Shown here piece after piece: positions 1-14,100 of a DNA stretch of 64,000 nt. The stretch is from Sphagnum compactum (Eukaryota > Bryophyta > Sphagnopsida > Sphagnales), in NCBI GenBank assembly GCA_965153455.1, contig OZ234499.1, positions 13,512,271 through 13,576,270 of the forward strand. The letters are read 5' to 3'. Numbering within the stretch: position 1 is the stretch's first letter; each line of letters begins with the position of its first letter. The notes under the pieces were generated by a model, which was not told the origin of the DNA, searched no databases, and saw only the letters and a program-made list of their open reading frames with translations. The translations under genes were made by a program, and so were the position numbers.

Positions 1-748
1 AGGCTCGTGATCAATTGAAAGCTGCTCAGCAACCCCACCCTTGGAAAGAACAGCCCTGGAATCTCCAACATTAGCCACCAGCAAGTTCTTGCCATCAATG
101 AGGATTGCTGTTACTGCTGTTGAGCCACCAGGTCCCAAATTGGGGGCATTGTCCAGAATAGTTGCATCCGTGGTAAGGTAAGCCTCTCCAATAGCTTTAG
201 TGGGGTCTGTCCAAAATGAAGCCTGCCAACACATTTTTCCAACCCTCAGCATATCATATACACTTGAGAACCAATTTTGCTGTGTGCATTACCCTGTCAA
301 TGGAGCAAAAATGTTTTTTAAACTGTAGACATTCCCGATTCCTACCAGAATGTCAGGCAAGTACAACCACACACAACACCTTCAAATGTAGGTCTGATAC
401 CTATTACAACATCATTGTGACAGGCACCTTGCAGTGATGAGTCAAGTACAACTAGGATGCGTGATGCAACAACTTCTGAAAGAAATTCATATCACAGCTT
501 TATACCTCATTCAGAATGTTGTCAAACAGATTTTGCTGTAGATAGTCAGCCACACTGTGCCCAAGATGACCATCATACACTGCAAAGAGTCCCACTTCAT
601 GGTCTTTGACTATCCTAAATTCGGCAACATGGTAGTCTTCCATAGCATGTCTTGATTTCCCTTTCACCAAGGAGTAGCCATGCACAATGTGAGGGTTCTG
701 ATGGCCCTGTCCTCCCCCAACAACTGGTGCTTGCAAGTCTGAAGCCAT
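1..748 (-). CDS. PP2C-family protein serine/threonine phosphatase, 5' part only (two exons)
   Basis: Metal-dependent PP2C phosphatase that dephosphorylates Ser/Thr on signalling proteins. Exon 1 is 748-506 (81 codons, begins MASDLQAP) and exon 2 is 222-1 (74 codons, runs off the window), joined in phase 0 across a GT..AG intron (223-505). The protein has the metal-binding [11 protein letters not shown] stretch, then [18 protein letters not shown] with the Asp-Gly-His signature, then in exon 2 [11 protein letters not shown] and [11 protein letters not shown], all in the family's order. The FW(T)DP..AI..AY segment resembles the small plant clade that includes Arabidopsis At1g34750/At4g28400 (clade F, from memory). 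The catalytic C-terminal half lies outside the window. The start codon has a purine at -3 only weakly supported, but the ATG follows a good AG acceptor, so the leader is probably spliced. Family assignment is firm; the exact orthologue is not. Confidence 0.93.
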
Positions 749-1850
749 CTGAGACGGATCCTAATAATGTTCACAGGAGTCAGTCTAACATCATGGATCA
801 TTGTCATCAACCCTAAAAGACTTGATAACCTGCAATTTTGCCGTGTGTACCAGCACCTTCTTTCTGCTGGATGTACTCTAAAGACCCTAAAAGAAGATGC
901 TGGTACATGCAGAAAGATTATTTAAGATTGCAGAGAAAAACTCCACATCAATGTTCCTGAACCCGGATTTCACACAGAACAGAAATACTCCTGAAGAGAC
1001 TGATGCTGCCAAAAAGCTTGATTTTCATGTTCTCTCTCTCGAGGTAAAATAAGCTTCTCAGAGACATGGAGACCTATTGCTGCTGCTGCTCCCCAGAATA
1101 TATCAAACAAACAGCGGAAGACTGCAATCCTTTCTCTCTCTTCCAGGTCCTACAAACTCTTTCCAGTCTATGAATTTGAACCGGCGAAGGCTCAATAGAT
1201 CATGCAATAGACGCGCAGTTGTGCGAGTGTTGATGATCATAGCAGCGGCTGCTAGTACAAAGCCTAGCTTTTTTCCCCGAAGAGTTTCTGAAGCGAAAAA
1301 AGAGTCAAAAGAGACCGAGACGTACCTTGCCTCCTTTGAAAGCACGCGACAACAGCCTGCACAAGTCCCCAACACAGCCAGCCAGCCTGTGATTCCCTCG
1401 TCCTTCCCCTCCGTTTTTTCTTCTTCCTTCGTCCCGGGTCTCGATAAGCTTGGTGCTTCTTTCTACTTCTTCTTCTTTCTCCACTGGAATCGATAAGCTT
1501 CGTTCTTCGTTGTTCTTCTTTCGTACCTGGTCCCGATAACCTTCGTTCCTCCTGCCTCCTCACTACACGGCAGCAAACCCTGGCTTCCGGCACCGACAAG
1601 ATTTTCTGTATCCGTATGGAGCTTCTCCAAAACCACGGCAATAGCGATCCCGACGAAAAAAAAAATCTGCCAGTAATGGCAAGACTAGCATCTGCTCTGC
1701 TATGTTCACAGCGGCCTTGATCCAAAGCGATCGATCTCTGCGATCCGAAGCGAAATCCGCGAGAGAGAGACAACACAACGCAGACACACAAGAGCACAAA
1801 GTTCACTGAAGATCGAGAAGACCGCGCAGGAAGCTGCTGGCTTGGCTTGG
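749..1850 (-). promoter_or_regulatory. PP2C leader intron, 5' UTR exon and promoter region
   Basis: On the minus strand a near-consensus donor, AAG|GTACGT, lies at 1326/1325, and a CAG acceptor sits directly before the PP2C start codon (ending at 749). This suggests a 5' UTR exon from roughly 1800 to 1326 and a leader intron 1325-749. The 1100-1850 stretch is visibly richer in G+C and in CTTCTT/GAGA motifs than the AT-rich DNA that begins near 1860, as expected for a leader and core promoter. No convincing TATA box was seen. The transcription start is a guess; the splice sites are read directly. Confidence 0.5.
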
Positions 1851-4202
1851 TTTAATCCGGTTTAATTAGCGAATTAATTAGTAAGTGTTGATTAGCTTAG
1901 TACATGTGTTAGTGAATTAGGAGCTTTGTTAATGAGAAGCTTCAAGTTACCTATGTTGGGAACTTGGGAACGAGTGATAGTACCCCGTTCTCGTTAACCC
2001 ACAATTTTCATTAAAAATATATTTTTCTCTTTTTCGAAAAATCCTTATTTTCCACTCTTTAAAAAAAACCCCTTATTCTTAGACTTTAGTACCTATTTTG
2101 GAATCAATATTTCCTAATTCTGAGAATTTTCAATTATTTTCTGTTGATAATAAATAAAACTATTTTACTTCGTTTTAATCCCAAAAAAAAAAAAAAAAAA
2201 AAATGACAAAAAAATTGTCATTTTTTGACCCAAAAATTGGGGGGAGAAAAATTCTGATGTAAATATGACTAATTTTGCTAATTTTAGGAAAATCACCGAA
2301 TTTTTAAAAACACAAATTTCAAAAAGAAAAAAACACTCTAATTGATATGGTACAAAATTCAAATGGAGGTGCAAGAATTTAATATTTACTTTTTTGAGAA
2401 ATGTTTTTTAAACAAATCAAAAATTAAATGTTTTTAATATTTAATGATAATTATTAATACCTAATCCACTATTCAATTGTACATTTTGAATTCTTTTTAC
2501 ATTGTTATTAGTATTTTAGGAATTTTTCTTGCTTATTAGTATTAGAACCTATTTCTTAAATTTTCAAGAAAAATAATGAGAAATTTATTTATTTATTTAT
2601 TTATTTCCAAGGGTGGTTAAACCCAATTTTTAAAGGGTAGAATTCATAGCAAGGGTGTATCCATGGTTTTTTTTTTTTAATATTTCAAGAATCCCATAAT
2701 ACCTTTTCATGGTTCGACAATAATTATTTTTATTTTTAAATGTCAAATCTTTTTAATATTATGTGCTCAAAATGTTTAAAGTTTAGCAAAAATATCTACC
2801 AATTTCAATGTTGAAATTTTGCAAACTTGGCTTAATGCGTAGGTTGTTGTATTTTTCTTTTCTTTGTTTCAATTGCTCATTATTTAATTAATACATATTT
2901 TACAGTCCTTCCTATGCTTAACAATAACTCTATTATTATTTAGGGCAATTCATTTAAAATGTTGTACATAATGTTGCTTGCAATCAAGACCTGTGATGAA
3001 GAGAGGAAATTATGTAATATTTTCTTTTTTTTATGAGATTTTTATGAACTTTTTAAAAGTGCAATAATCAATCATCATTTTTGAATATTTTTATTTCAAC
3101 ATAATATCGCACCCAAAAAATAACAAATTTCTATTTTTATTCTTGAATTTGATTTTGAGAAATAAAATAATCATTCACCCCCTAAATGCCAAACTAGATG
3201 AGGTAATATGATAGAGTGTAAAATTTCTTTTTATGTGGTTTACAATAAAACAATTTTTTTTGCATATGGATTAATCAAATTTTGTATTTAATCTCTTTCC
3301 ACCCAAATTTTTTTATTTCATTTTGGATTTGTTGGTTTCTCACAACTAAGCTTTAGATATTAATGTTTAATTGATTAAGAATTGGACAATAACATTAAAA
3401 TATAAATAAACTTGCCATTTTTCTTTCATAAATTTCTTGGAATATTTTTTTATCACTTAAAATAGGTGGGAACCAATGTTGCGCAAACATCTTTTTTGAA
3501 AATTTGAAAAATGTTCACTCATAGGCATGTTTATTTTATAGTTCATCAAACACTTTTATTTTTGCAATATGCGATAAGATTTTATCTGTTAGATTTGTTT
3601 TAAATTTTTAAAAATGTGAACATTTTTATAATTTAAAATTAAATAATTTTTTTGATTCAAAAGGGGTATATGATATGAGAGTACCCAAACCTTATTCACC
3701 TACCCAAAAAAATTGTTATATCCAAACTTTAACTTGGTGAGAATTCTTTGATTGTTAATATACTTTGATTCGATGAGTAAATAAATTAAAAAAGTATATT
3801 TAAACTAGATTTGAAAGTTTGTTTGTTTTGTTATTCCCTTATTGAAGAGAATAACTTAGCCTTAACAAAAAGTATTACATATTGTTCCTATTAGCACAAT
3901 AATTCACTTAAACTAGATTCACACCTTGAGTTAGGTTTCCTACTAGTAGGATTCCTAACACCCATTTAACTCCATGAAGGCAATGGGCGGGCTACAATTA
4001 AGGACAATGGTATTTTTTTTTTTCACCTATTCTCACACCTACCATCAAGTGGAGTGTTATGATGTTTTGGCAACATACCTCTGTTCATGATGATTCACAA
4101 CTATCATCATGAAAATATCACATGCACAATCTTTTTCGTCATTCGCACATGTGCTATTCTTTTGGTCCTACCATTTGCTTTTGTAAAAAACACAGATGTT
4201 TT

Positions 4203-4580
4203 CTCCATCACCGTTCACCCTTGTTGCACATTATAGCTACACTCTTGTGTTTGGAGCTCTTGCATTCCAATTGTCTTCATTGTGTGCATTCTCCATCTAT
4301 TGCTCTCACAATTTGTTTGTTACACTTGAAGGTCTTATGTGATGTTACATAATGTTGTGTTTCTTGCACCAAAAGGGCTATGTTGCGCTTTCTCCATTGT
4401 TGCCCACCCTTGTTCGACACTACACCTACATTCTTGCATTTAGAGCTCCTACATTCCAATTGTCTTCACTCTGTGCATTCTCCATTTGCTATTTATCATA
4501 ATTTGCTCTTTACATTTGATCATTTTGTGTGGTGTTGCGCAATGGTATGTCTCTTGTGCCAAAAGGGTTCCACTATGTTT
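4203..4580. repeat. Tandem duplication, about 190-bp unit, two copies
   Basis: The segment starting near 4203 (CTCCATCACC..., containing CATTCCAATTGTCTTCA, GTGCATTCTCCAT and CACCAAAAGGG) recurs about 189 bp later, starting near 4391, with the same landmarks in the same order and scattered substitutions. The copies are too diverged to be recent. Confidence 0.8.
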
Positions 4581-7500
4581 TCCCCATTGCCAAGGTAGGT
4601 TTTTATGTATTCTTTCATTGTTGATGTCTTTTTTTTTTTTTCTTTCTTTCTTGTCTTGTGTTTCAACATTGAATTGTGTGTTGTATGTTTGTTCTTGCAT
4701 TCCCTTGTTGTTCTCCTTGAGGTAAGAAAAACTCTTTAATAAGCTTTTTTCGAGGTAGGCAAACGGAAGGTGTAATTAAGGGAGAAGGGCAGGAGTGGTT
4801 GAATGGAAGGGAGCATGGATGGTATAAAAAGGATTTGGAGTTATGTAACATTAAGTTAAACCCCCCTTTTGGGGGTTGTTACCTAACATTGTAGTTTGGC
4901 ATGCCATATCTTCAAATTTGGAAGATTTTGGTGTTTATTTACCTTTTTCTTAACACTCACATAACATTATGTTAACAACACTTGCCACATAGCTAGGATG
5001 ACACATTGGTTTTAGTGATAGCTAACATTGCATGCATGAATTACACACAAAAGATATCATTTGTAACATTGAGTTACCAATGACTTGCCATCATGTGTGA
5101 ATCTAACATTAAAAAGGAAGATTGGCATTGGAAACCTAGGGTTTTGGGAAGGGGTTTTCATTAGGTTACCTTCGATTAACATCAAATGTTTTTTTCTAAC
5201 ATGAATTGTTCAACCCACCAACATGATTTCTTACAAATTGAACATTTTTTCTACCTTGGTATGTAGGACCAAACATTTATGGGCTTTAAAATGTTTTTTT
5301 ATCGACAATAAAACACTTCAAGAAATTTCATGTGTATTTGAAAGGTACCTTATATCCATAAAAAAGGAAGGATATTATGTCTATTCCTTAAGTGTAGGGC
5401 ATTGCTTGAAAAGTGAGGTGTTCTTGAAATAAATGGGTTATTTAAGGTCGTTTAGTTTAGAACGCCTTGCTTTCAAGGTGTTATTTCATGTAAAGCACAT
5501 GTCGAAAAATATTTTGTATAAAAAGTTTCTTATGATACCCAGTAGGCATCTAACAATTGTCATGTGGAATATAACAAAATGCCCATTCAACCAACATTTC
5601 ACATTTCAAAGCACTTTGCATTTTGTTAGGAGAAATTCTGTTAAATAAAATGCCTTTTGTATACATTAGGAATTTTTCCACTAATGTTTTTTGAATGGGA
5701 AGGAAATTATGCCTCACATAGGTGTAAGGTCTATTTTGAAACCCTTACCAGATTTGAGATAAAAGTAATGTGACCACTAGGCCATGTAGCTTAACCAATA
5801 ATTTTCAAAGGATTAAAAATAGGTAGACCATTTTCCATCCTTCAAATGGTAAATAATGGTAAATATATGTTAAATGTTCTGATAGTAAAATCTTGTTCAA
5901 AGTAATTAGTGCAATGAAAAGAAGTAAAATGCCAAAAAAGAAAAACCATAAATTAATCAATCATTACTAATGCATCATGGCATAAGAATTACAAAAATAC
6001 AAATGCACGGGTATATGCAATAAGATGATTCCAACAAATATCCTTTTTTACTCACCTTAAAAAATTTAAACTCCCTTGGTTTTTATGATAAACCTCAAAT
6101 ATATATTCACCAAACAAAGGAAATTTGAAATGTACATCGACCATGGAGGGTGATTAAAATAATAACAATAAAATGGACTATCTATTTCATTAGTAATTGT
6201 CTATAGGTATATCATGGTAAAATAACTAACTACCCAACATTGGTATTAACCCATGTTGGGTGACATTATTTGCACAAATATTCTCTAATTGGAATTATTG
6301 TTTTCTAGTTTCACAAATCAATGGACTTGGGAATCTGATTTTTTTTTAAATAATTGTATTTCCAACTCTGATTTTGAAAATTAGACTGAACTAAAATCAG
6401 GATTTAACTAACATCTAACCTTAAGTTAATTTTGATTCCAATTACATTTTTCTCAAAGACCTGTATTTTGGTTTTTGTTCCAATTTTGGTTCCACACATA
6501 AATAAAACTAGGAACCTAGTTTTGGGTTTTGTTCTTAAAATCATAAAATCAAATTCCATCTTAGATTTTACTAATTGAAACAATGATTCTTATTTTTCAA
6601 AGGGGTGCTTACCCAACATTGGTATTAACATAAATAAAAATAGCATTTAACAATATTTCTCCCATCCAAGATTACTTATTTACTAATTCCAAGCCTCACC
6701 TATAAACATGCACTTGGATAATAAAAGCTCAAAATTTACCAATAACAAACCACTTGGACTAATCAACACATTTGACTAATCAAGAATAGTTGTGTTAGAC
6801 TATGTTATGGTTTTTGTTAATTTCAATGTATTGAGCAAAAATGTTAAATCACAATCATTTTACTAAGCCTATTGTGATTATATTTTTAATTATTAATCTT
6901 CATGAAAAATATGTTGTGCAATATGTTGGTGGAAATAATTGAATAACTATTTTCCCAATAATAATAAAATTCTAACAACTATGTGAAAACCTTTTAGTTT
7001 TCATGGCATGTGAAAAGAACATTTTTTTCTACTTTAGTTGCAAGTCAATTGTTATTTCATCATAAGCCCTTTATTTTGGGAATATCCTGCACCTTAAGGC
7101 TTTACCTTGTATGAAAATTTAAACTAGATTTTGTATGGAAAACTATTATTGCATTAACTTGTCATGGCTAATGTTGTGTAGTTATTTGAATCCTCAAATA
7201 ATCTTCATTTCAATTTTTATAATATTTCATAGTCAAATAGTCATTATTCCCAATTATTTCAAAACCCTCAAAAAACCCATGAGTTTCATGAAAAAAATAA
7301 CAAAAAACCAATAATTTTTTGGATAAGTTTTTGAAAACATTGATTATGAATCCTAATAACCACCCTAATATATTGGCCATGACTCATGGCCTTACAAATT
7401 TGTAAGATGGATGAGAGGTTAGGAGGAAGATTTAAATGTTTTGTAAGATTCCTCCTAATACAAAGGGAACATTTAAGGATTTAAAAACAACATTTATTTA

Positions 7501-8831
7501 ACTTCTTTCCGGTGCATAAAACAATTATTTTAATTTTAAATAGGTATATGACAATTTTGTGAAATTATTTGAATTAATAAAGAACTACCAATTTATGACA
7601 AAGGTAGGTTTTATGGTCAACCTTTTATTTTTTTAGAATTGTGGTTAAGTGTCAAAATTAATTCTTTGAGTTTACAAACTACCAATCAAGGGTCCATATA
7701 TTTGAACCTCGTTCGTTAATTTTTCAAAAAAATAAAAATCACACAACATTAGTAAAAAATCCACTTACAACCAAAAGGAAAGTAATAACTTGCAAATAAC
7801 ACAAAATCATTTTTTTTTAATGATGTAATAGGGCACGTTATAAAAGCATAATTGTTTTATCACTTTGTATATGTTCAATTTTTGAAATGTTCAACCACAA
7901 AGCAAAGGAACTTTTTGTTTCAAAATGTTCTTACCTAGCAAAAACCCATTAAGTATCACAAAATAAAATTGTTCAGAATCAATGAAGTTTTATACATGAT
8001 AAAACCCTCAAGAAAGGAATTACTAGAACTAGGGTTGAGATCAGGCTCCACCTCTCATAGGTCCCAACTTATTTTGGTTACACCTTATCCATAATGCCAT
8101 ACCTACCACATAAAAACATGACCATTTTTCATTATGTAGTTATAGGGCGCCTAACAAAACATAATGCGATGGTGGGTGTTTTAAAAAACAAAATGCTCAC
8201 TTTCATTTCAAAAAAGGTAAAGTTTACGGAAATAGGCTATTCATTTTTGAAATTCTTGTTGTACATGTCATATTCATTGATACTTGGCGAATATCATGAG
8301 ATTTTTTGAAAAAAAGGATGATGGTTTTTACATTATGTAAAAGTGCTAAAGGGTGAGCTTTATTGGACTCATGCCCAAATTTAGTTCCACCTCATGGGCC
8401 TTTATTCCAATAAAGCTTCCCCCTTTCGAATTTACCCCACACATAAAGACCTAACCTAATTAATCTTTCAAATTTGTAAATATGTTACAAAACATGATTT
8501 TCTTCCTAACATGAACTTCTTATGGACTCAACTTATATTTGTTTATTACATTGTGAAAGGGCAACTCACATAAATTAGTTTCAAAGTTGCCAAAACATTT
8601 GAAAACAATTGGTGATTCATTTCACGAGTGAAATGAAAGGGATAGTGACACCTTATGTAATCTTTTAAAAGTTCATTACTTATTTCAAGACTATTCATGG
8701 AGTAGAAACTTGAGATAACCATTGCAATCTCTCCATGATCTTGCATCATGTTTCATTTTCACAAGGTAAAATAAAAAGAGCTTTTTAACTATTTACATGA
8801 ATGAGGAATGAAGGTTCATTCATTGCATCGT

Positions 8832-8950
8832 TTTACTACTAAATCAAACACTTAACAACTTCAAGTGTTGCCAATATGGTTTCAAATGTGCTTGTTTTTG
8901 CTATTGACTCAAACACTTAGCAATTTCAAGTGTTGGTAATATGGTTTCAA
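8832..8950. repeat. Tandem duplication, about 65-bp unit, two copies
   Basis: TCAAACACTTA(A/G)CAA, then TTCAAGTGTTG and AATATGGTTTCAA, occurs near 8843 and again near 8908. Each copy also contains a small hairpin, because CACTT and AAGTG face each other. Confidence 0.8.
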
Positions 8951-9588
8951 TAATACATAAACAACAATTTAATCACCATGGAAAATGTGTGTCAAATTTT
9001 TATTTCTTGTGTGATTTTTATTTGAAAAGTTAGGAAATTTATGTCTTGTAAATTCAAATATTACAATGATTTGAATTTGCAAGATTAATGCCCTTGATTA
9101 GATTTCATTTAAGAAGGAAGTTAATTTCTATACATGGAAAAAGAATATCATCAATCATTAGAAAGAACGGTAAAGCATAAGTTGCCATTCTTTTTTTGCA
9201 TGATCTAACGAAAAGTGAAGACAAGGAATCATAGTCAGCAGAACATGGAAAATGGGATGAAACGTGCACTTGACATGCTATTGGAATGGTTCGAACATCC
9301 AAGAAATGATATTTAGTTCAAAAATGCAAGAAGGAAGAATATGAATGATTCCATTATAACATATAGGCATGAATCCAAGTTGTGTATTCGCATCATTTTT
9401 CTTGAATTTCTTGAACAATAAGGGATTGTGAAATATAATCCACAAATTGTGAAATGTTTTTTTGGAAAGCACCCATAGGAAAACACTAGATTTTTTTTTC
9501 AAAACACAAGTGAAAGGCTTTAAGGAAATATTGAAAAATGATACACACTTTATTCATGATAAGGTCCTTAGTATTTTTTTTTATGTTT

Positions 9589-11140
9589 GGGTGAAAGCAC
9601 ATTATGGTAACCCCTTTTTGGGGTATTTTTGGGTCTATTATTATAATACATATAGTATAATTGTTCCAAAAGCATGGTACATTTAATTTTGGGTATCAAT
9701 CTTGGTTGGGCTGTACATATTTATTTTTACAAAACTAATGTTATGCAATATTATTTAAATAATAATAAAAAATTTCATTATTATATTGAAAGATCCATGG
9801 ATTTATTTATAATATACATTGGTATAATAGGGCCACAACCTTGTTTTGATTGCACTAACTTTAGGGTTTCATTAATCATTAAAATAATTAATTTTAATGA
9901 AATTGAAAAAAAGGCCCATTTAACTATATTTGTCATCTTTTATGGCAATAGATGCACTACAATGGTTCACTTTTGTGACGAAATGATGTTTTTTCCCTTG
10001 GTATCCTTTATTCAAATGCATATGGTGATTAATATATCCTTAAATCTACTAATTGGGACTTTGATTTAAACTAACAATTTCATTATGAAGATAATTGTGT
10101 GGTTATTTATTGATTAAAAAAATAATTTGTTAGTAATAATGGATTTATGAAATCTAAATATATGGACTAGTTGTTTGATTAAAACATCACAAAATGGAAA
10201 ATTTGATATTGATTCACATTTTGAATTTGTTATTAGGATTCAATATATAATGCAATACAACATGATAAACTCATATGAGAAATATTTTCTTTGAAAAGTT
10301 TAACCATTTACTAGTTAGAGACTTTCAAATGGTTAAAATTTGACCATATTTTCATAAATCCATATAAGTTGCAATTTTTGTTTTTTTCAATTTATTTGTC
10401 ACAAAACATATTTTTTGAAAGCTTTACATGGGGCATTTTTTCATATGGATTTTGTGGGTTTTTTTTTAGGACTTCAAAATTTTAAAAATGACATTAGCTA
10501 CATTAAATATAAGTTTTCACATAGACTTGGAAAGGTTTGTAGGTGATTAAGCATGTATTATTCAAAAATTAGAATAATAAATTCTTTAAAGTAATAACCA
10601 TATCCATTTGAATCATTTAAAAAAATCTTATATGGATTTATAGGGAGTGTAATTTTTATCAATATTGAACCATTGTACCATGCATTCACCCATGTGGATG
10701 TGATTACTTAACAAATTTTCAATTTACCACACATTTATCATATATTTGTTGAAAATTTCATTTTTTGAGATGCAAATTTTCAAATTAGTCTCATGGTATC
10801 TAAACATGGTTCATATTATGTGAAATGACATGATTTAATACACCTTCAAATTTCATAAATACTAAAAATCATTTAAATTATTTTTGGAGTATATTTGTGT
10901 TTTTGAATACACAAATATATCACATTCATTTCCACAAATGTATTCCAGTATCTCACTTTATAAGATGGGATGAAATATTTTCTTTTACTTAATTTTTTAA
11001 AATTATATTCAAACATAATATGCAAAAATATTGTGAATTTTTTTCAAAAGTTTGAGGTGGGATACATTCAAATATGCACATCCGTAAAAAGTAATACAAT
11101 GTGACACCTTAAAGGGGGTCACCATAGTGTGCTTTCACCC
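9589..11140. mobile_element. Candidate DNA transposon of about 1.55 kb with about 30-bp terminal inverted repeats
   Basis: The left end at 9589 reads GGGTGAAAGCACATTATGGT, followed by AACCCCTTTTT. The reverse complement of the right end (ending 11140) reads GGGTGAAAGCACACTATGGT, followed by GACCCCCTTT. That is near-identical over about 29 bases with two substitutions and a 1-bp length difference. GTTT abuts both outer ends and could be a short target duplication, but this is weak. The interior is AT-rich. Its longest open frame (9674-10069, 131 codons) has no transposase motif I recognise, so it would be a non-autonomous or decayed copy. The superfamily is unknown. A chance inverted repeat of this quality 1.5 kb apart is unlikely, but a single copy cannot prove mobility. 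Confidence 0.55.
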
Positions 11141-14100
11141 GTTTTGACAAAATTGATATTTTCACATGTGATAAAGTGATAACTGATCCTCTTTCCTTGG
11201 GTGATGATGAAAATTTGATGTTTAGACGATGTTATGTAATTTCCAATGTGTAGATGGTACAACACATGAACAGGATGAACTTCTTGATGCTAAAAAGAAT
11301 TTGAAAAAATCCAAAAAATTAATGATGACAATGGTGACAAAGAATTGATCTAAACCTTATTCTTACAAATGCAAGCACTTCACCTTCAACCTTTGTTACA
11401 CCCAACAGTAGTAAGACATACATGGGGTACATCAAAGTGACCAAAATTGACCCAAAAAAATGCAAACATGGTACATTACAAAATGAAAGGAATTTTGGAA
11501 TGAAAACAAAAGAGTGTGGTGAAAATGATCTTAAACAAGGAATGAAAAAATCAAAGGTCTTTTTTAATGCATTGATGAAAATTGGAGAACAAAATCACAT
11601 TACGAATAAGATTAAATTGGAATTAAAGGCTTATTAGCAACAAAAAAAGTTTGAAGTACCAAATAAGAAACTCAACCCTCAATGCAAAAAACTCAATCTT
11701 GAAATAGAAGAAATGCCAATGCACAATGCTAAGGTTGAAATTCAAAAGTTGTGATTTAAATTAAAGTTTCATCATTTGGAGATTTCAACTAAGTTTTCTA
11801 AAAAAATCAATTAAAAAAAAAAGCATAAAACAAGGTTTTTTTTTTTTCAAATTTTGCAACATGGAGTACCATGGATGAATAAGGTTTTAGATTCATTCAT
11901 TGAGTGTGGTGGCAATTTCTTTACCATAATAGTCATTGTGAATGGGTACAAAGGAATTAGTAAAGGTGACACAACAATGGCCATAGGTTTTGTCATGTTT
12001 TTCATTTGATACCATAGCCCCATTATCATTTTAGCTTAGTGATTAAATAATTTTCAATAAATGTTGATTTTTTTCAAAACTAGTTGTTTGCAATCCTAAA
12101 ACTTTTAAAAATTTGTTCAACAGTATTATGGAATACTTGCCCAAAAACTTGGTGGTGAAATGTGCGTAAGTAGTGCAAGATTAGTTTGCATTTTTTTCAT
12201 GGCTCAAACGTAGGAATTTTTATTTTAACTATCAAAGTGAAAAAAATGAAAAACATTTTAAAAAAATGTTAGAATGGTAAAGATAATATGGTAATGTTCA
12301 TCAACCTAATTCATTAACAAACACAAAAGTAGTCAACATATTTTATAATATTTTTATTGTGTTGATGATGATAGTAATGTGCAATGGATGTGGTAACAAA
12401 TATAAGATTTACTATTACTACTATGAAAGGCAATAAAACACAATCACTTATTACCACTTTTCTAGTTTGGGAGTTTCAATGTGTTATGATTAGTGTTTTT
12501 TTATTATAAATGGTTGACACCAAATCAATAGTCATTGGAGATTACTAAGATATGTTTAAAACCAAATTTCACCTCGAAACCCATTGTTGAAGGGTATGTT
12601 GTTCACAAACTTTAGAACTTGGGGTACTGTTATCAGGTCATGCCTTCAAACCAATGTAAAACATAATATTTGACATTTTGAAGAAGGATATCTCCTTGCA
12701 ATCACGTGTAAAACTTTGGCTAGCATCAAAGAGTTTTCATTTGTGGTTTAATTAGTTTAAGTAAACATTTTCAATAACATTCCTCCCAACATACTCACCA
12801 AATTACCACATTAAAAAAGTTGCAATCACCATGTGCTTTTATGATCAATCCCAATCAATTATGATCAACCCAAACCATCCAAAAAATGACCTATCATTGT
12901 CCACTATGGTACATATATACATTTGCTTCGATTGAAAATGGTAATTAAAATGTGTTAAAATAACAAATAACTCAATTCATTGTATTTCAAATGGTACCAT
13001 TAGTTATCATATTCAAATTTGGTGTCAAATGTTTGTCCTTCCTACTAATAAATAATAAATATGGAACAATATATAACACAAAAACATATAATTATCATCA
13101 TTGTGACTAATGAGAAATAATCATTTTATTTTCCAAGGTCTTTTGACATTTCTAATATCTTGCATGTTTTTACCTGAAGGTTGGGTGGGTATAATTTTTT
13201 TTGAAACATGCAAGCCTACCTATCTTGGTTCTTTCATTTTATTTTTTAAAACCATCATACATTTTTTAATGTCCTTTCAAGTTTTTTTTTTCCACCCTTT
13301 CGAAATTTGTCTTCAATTGATTCTTGGGTTTTTCATATACTAATCAATTATATAAAAACTATTCTCTCACATAAAATTCAAAGTTTAAATGACCAACACA
13401 ACAACAAAGAAGTTTTGATATTAAATTGGCCAAGGCAAGAATCCCAATGTATATGTTATACTTAAAATGTCTTATTAGTCACATTTTTTTCATTTCATCT
13501 CACTTGTTTCATGAATTTTCAAACTTTTCTAATTCATCTTTTAACTTTATTTCAAATTTTCTCAATTCTAATGAATTAATTAAAAAGGATTTACATCCAA
13601 CCCTAACATTATTTGTATAATTTTTACCCACAAAGATTGGTTTTTCAAAGTTATTTAATTGCAAATGACATCTATTTATGAAACAAAATAGTTTGTTTTG
13701 CTTTGTTTTTCATGTTGAAATCTCCCAAACCATGGTGCTTCGTGCCACGTTCTTGGTATCTTCAGAAAACTCTCAATGAGTATGGGTGCACCAACTTGAT
13801 TTGAGATTGTTTGGAGCTATGTTGTGGAAACTATCGATTATTGAAACATTGTAATTTAAATGAAAATTAAATACAATCAAACCTGAAAATTGTATTGGAA
13901 TTTGGGGGTGTTATTAAGGTTATTTGAAAACCTTTAGTGAGACAATTCTAATAGAGTTCATTTCACAAATTTTAAAGCTAGGGTGTAGAAGATTTTTTTT
14001 TTTGAGTGGATTTTGTTGCTATAAATTCAACAAATTGCAAACATTAAACAAAAATACAAATATAGATACAAAAGTCAAAAAAAATAAAAATCAAAGAAAC

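Larger units (their letters stand above)
1851..9588. other. AT-rich gene-free stretch
   Basis: No gene recognised on either strand. Open frames are short, AT-driven and without known motifs or flanking splice structure. Contains homopolymer A/T runs (for example an A-run near 2183-2202), two local tandem duplications listed separately, and no recognisable reverse transcriptase, integrase or transposase. Confidence 0.6.

Noticed and set aside
1264-1806. 180-codon minus-strand frame in the PP2C upstream region
   Set aside because: Arg/Ser-rich low complexity, overlapped by frames on both strands, contains the leader splice donor, and matches no known protein.
6232-6640. ACCCAACATTGGTATTAAC repeated at 6233 and 6610, with a nearby inverted TGTTGGGT
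   Set aside because: Matching arms are only about 9-19 bases in AT-rich DNA with no consistent ends or target duplication; too weak for an element call.
9674-10069. 131-codon plus-strand frame inside the candidate 1.55-kb element
   Set aside because: Composition is driven by AT-rich codons (Ile, Asn, Phe), with no catalytic triad, zinc finger or other transposase feature.
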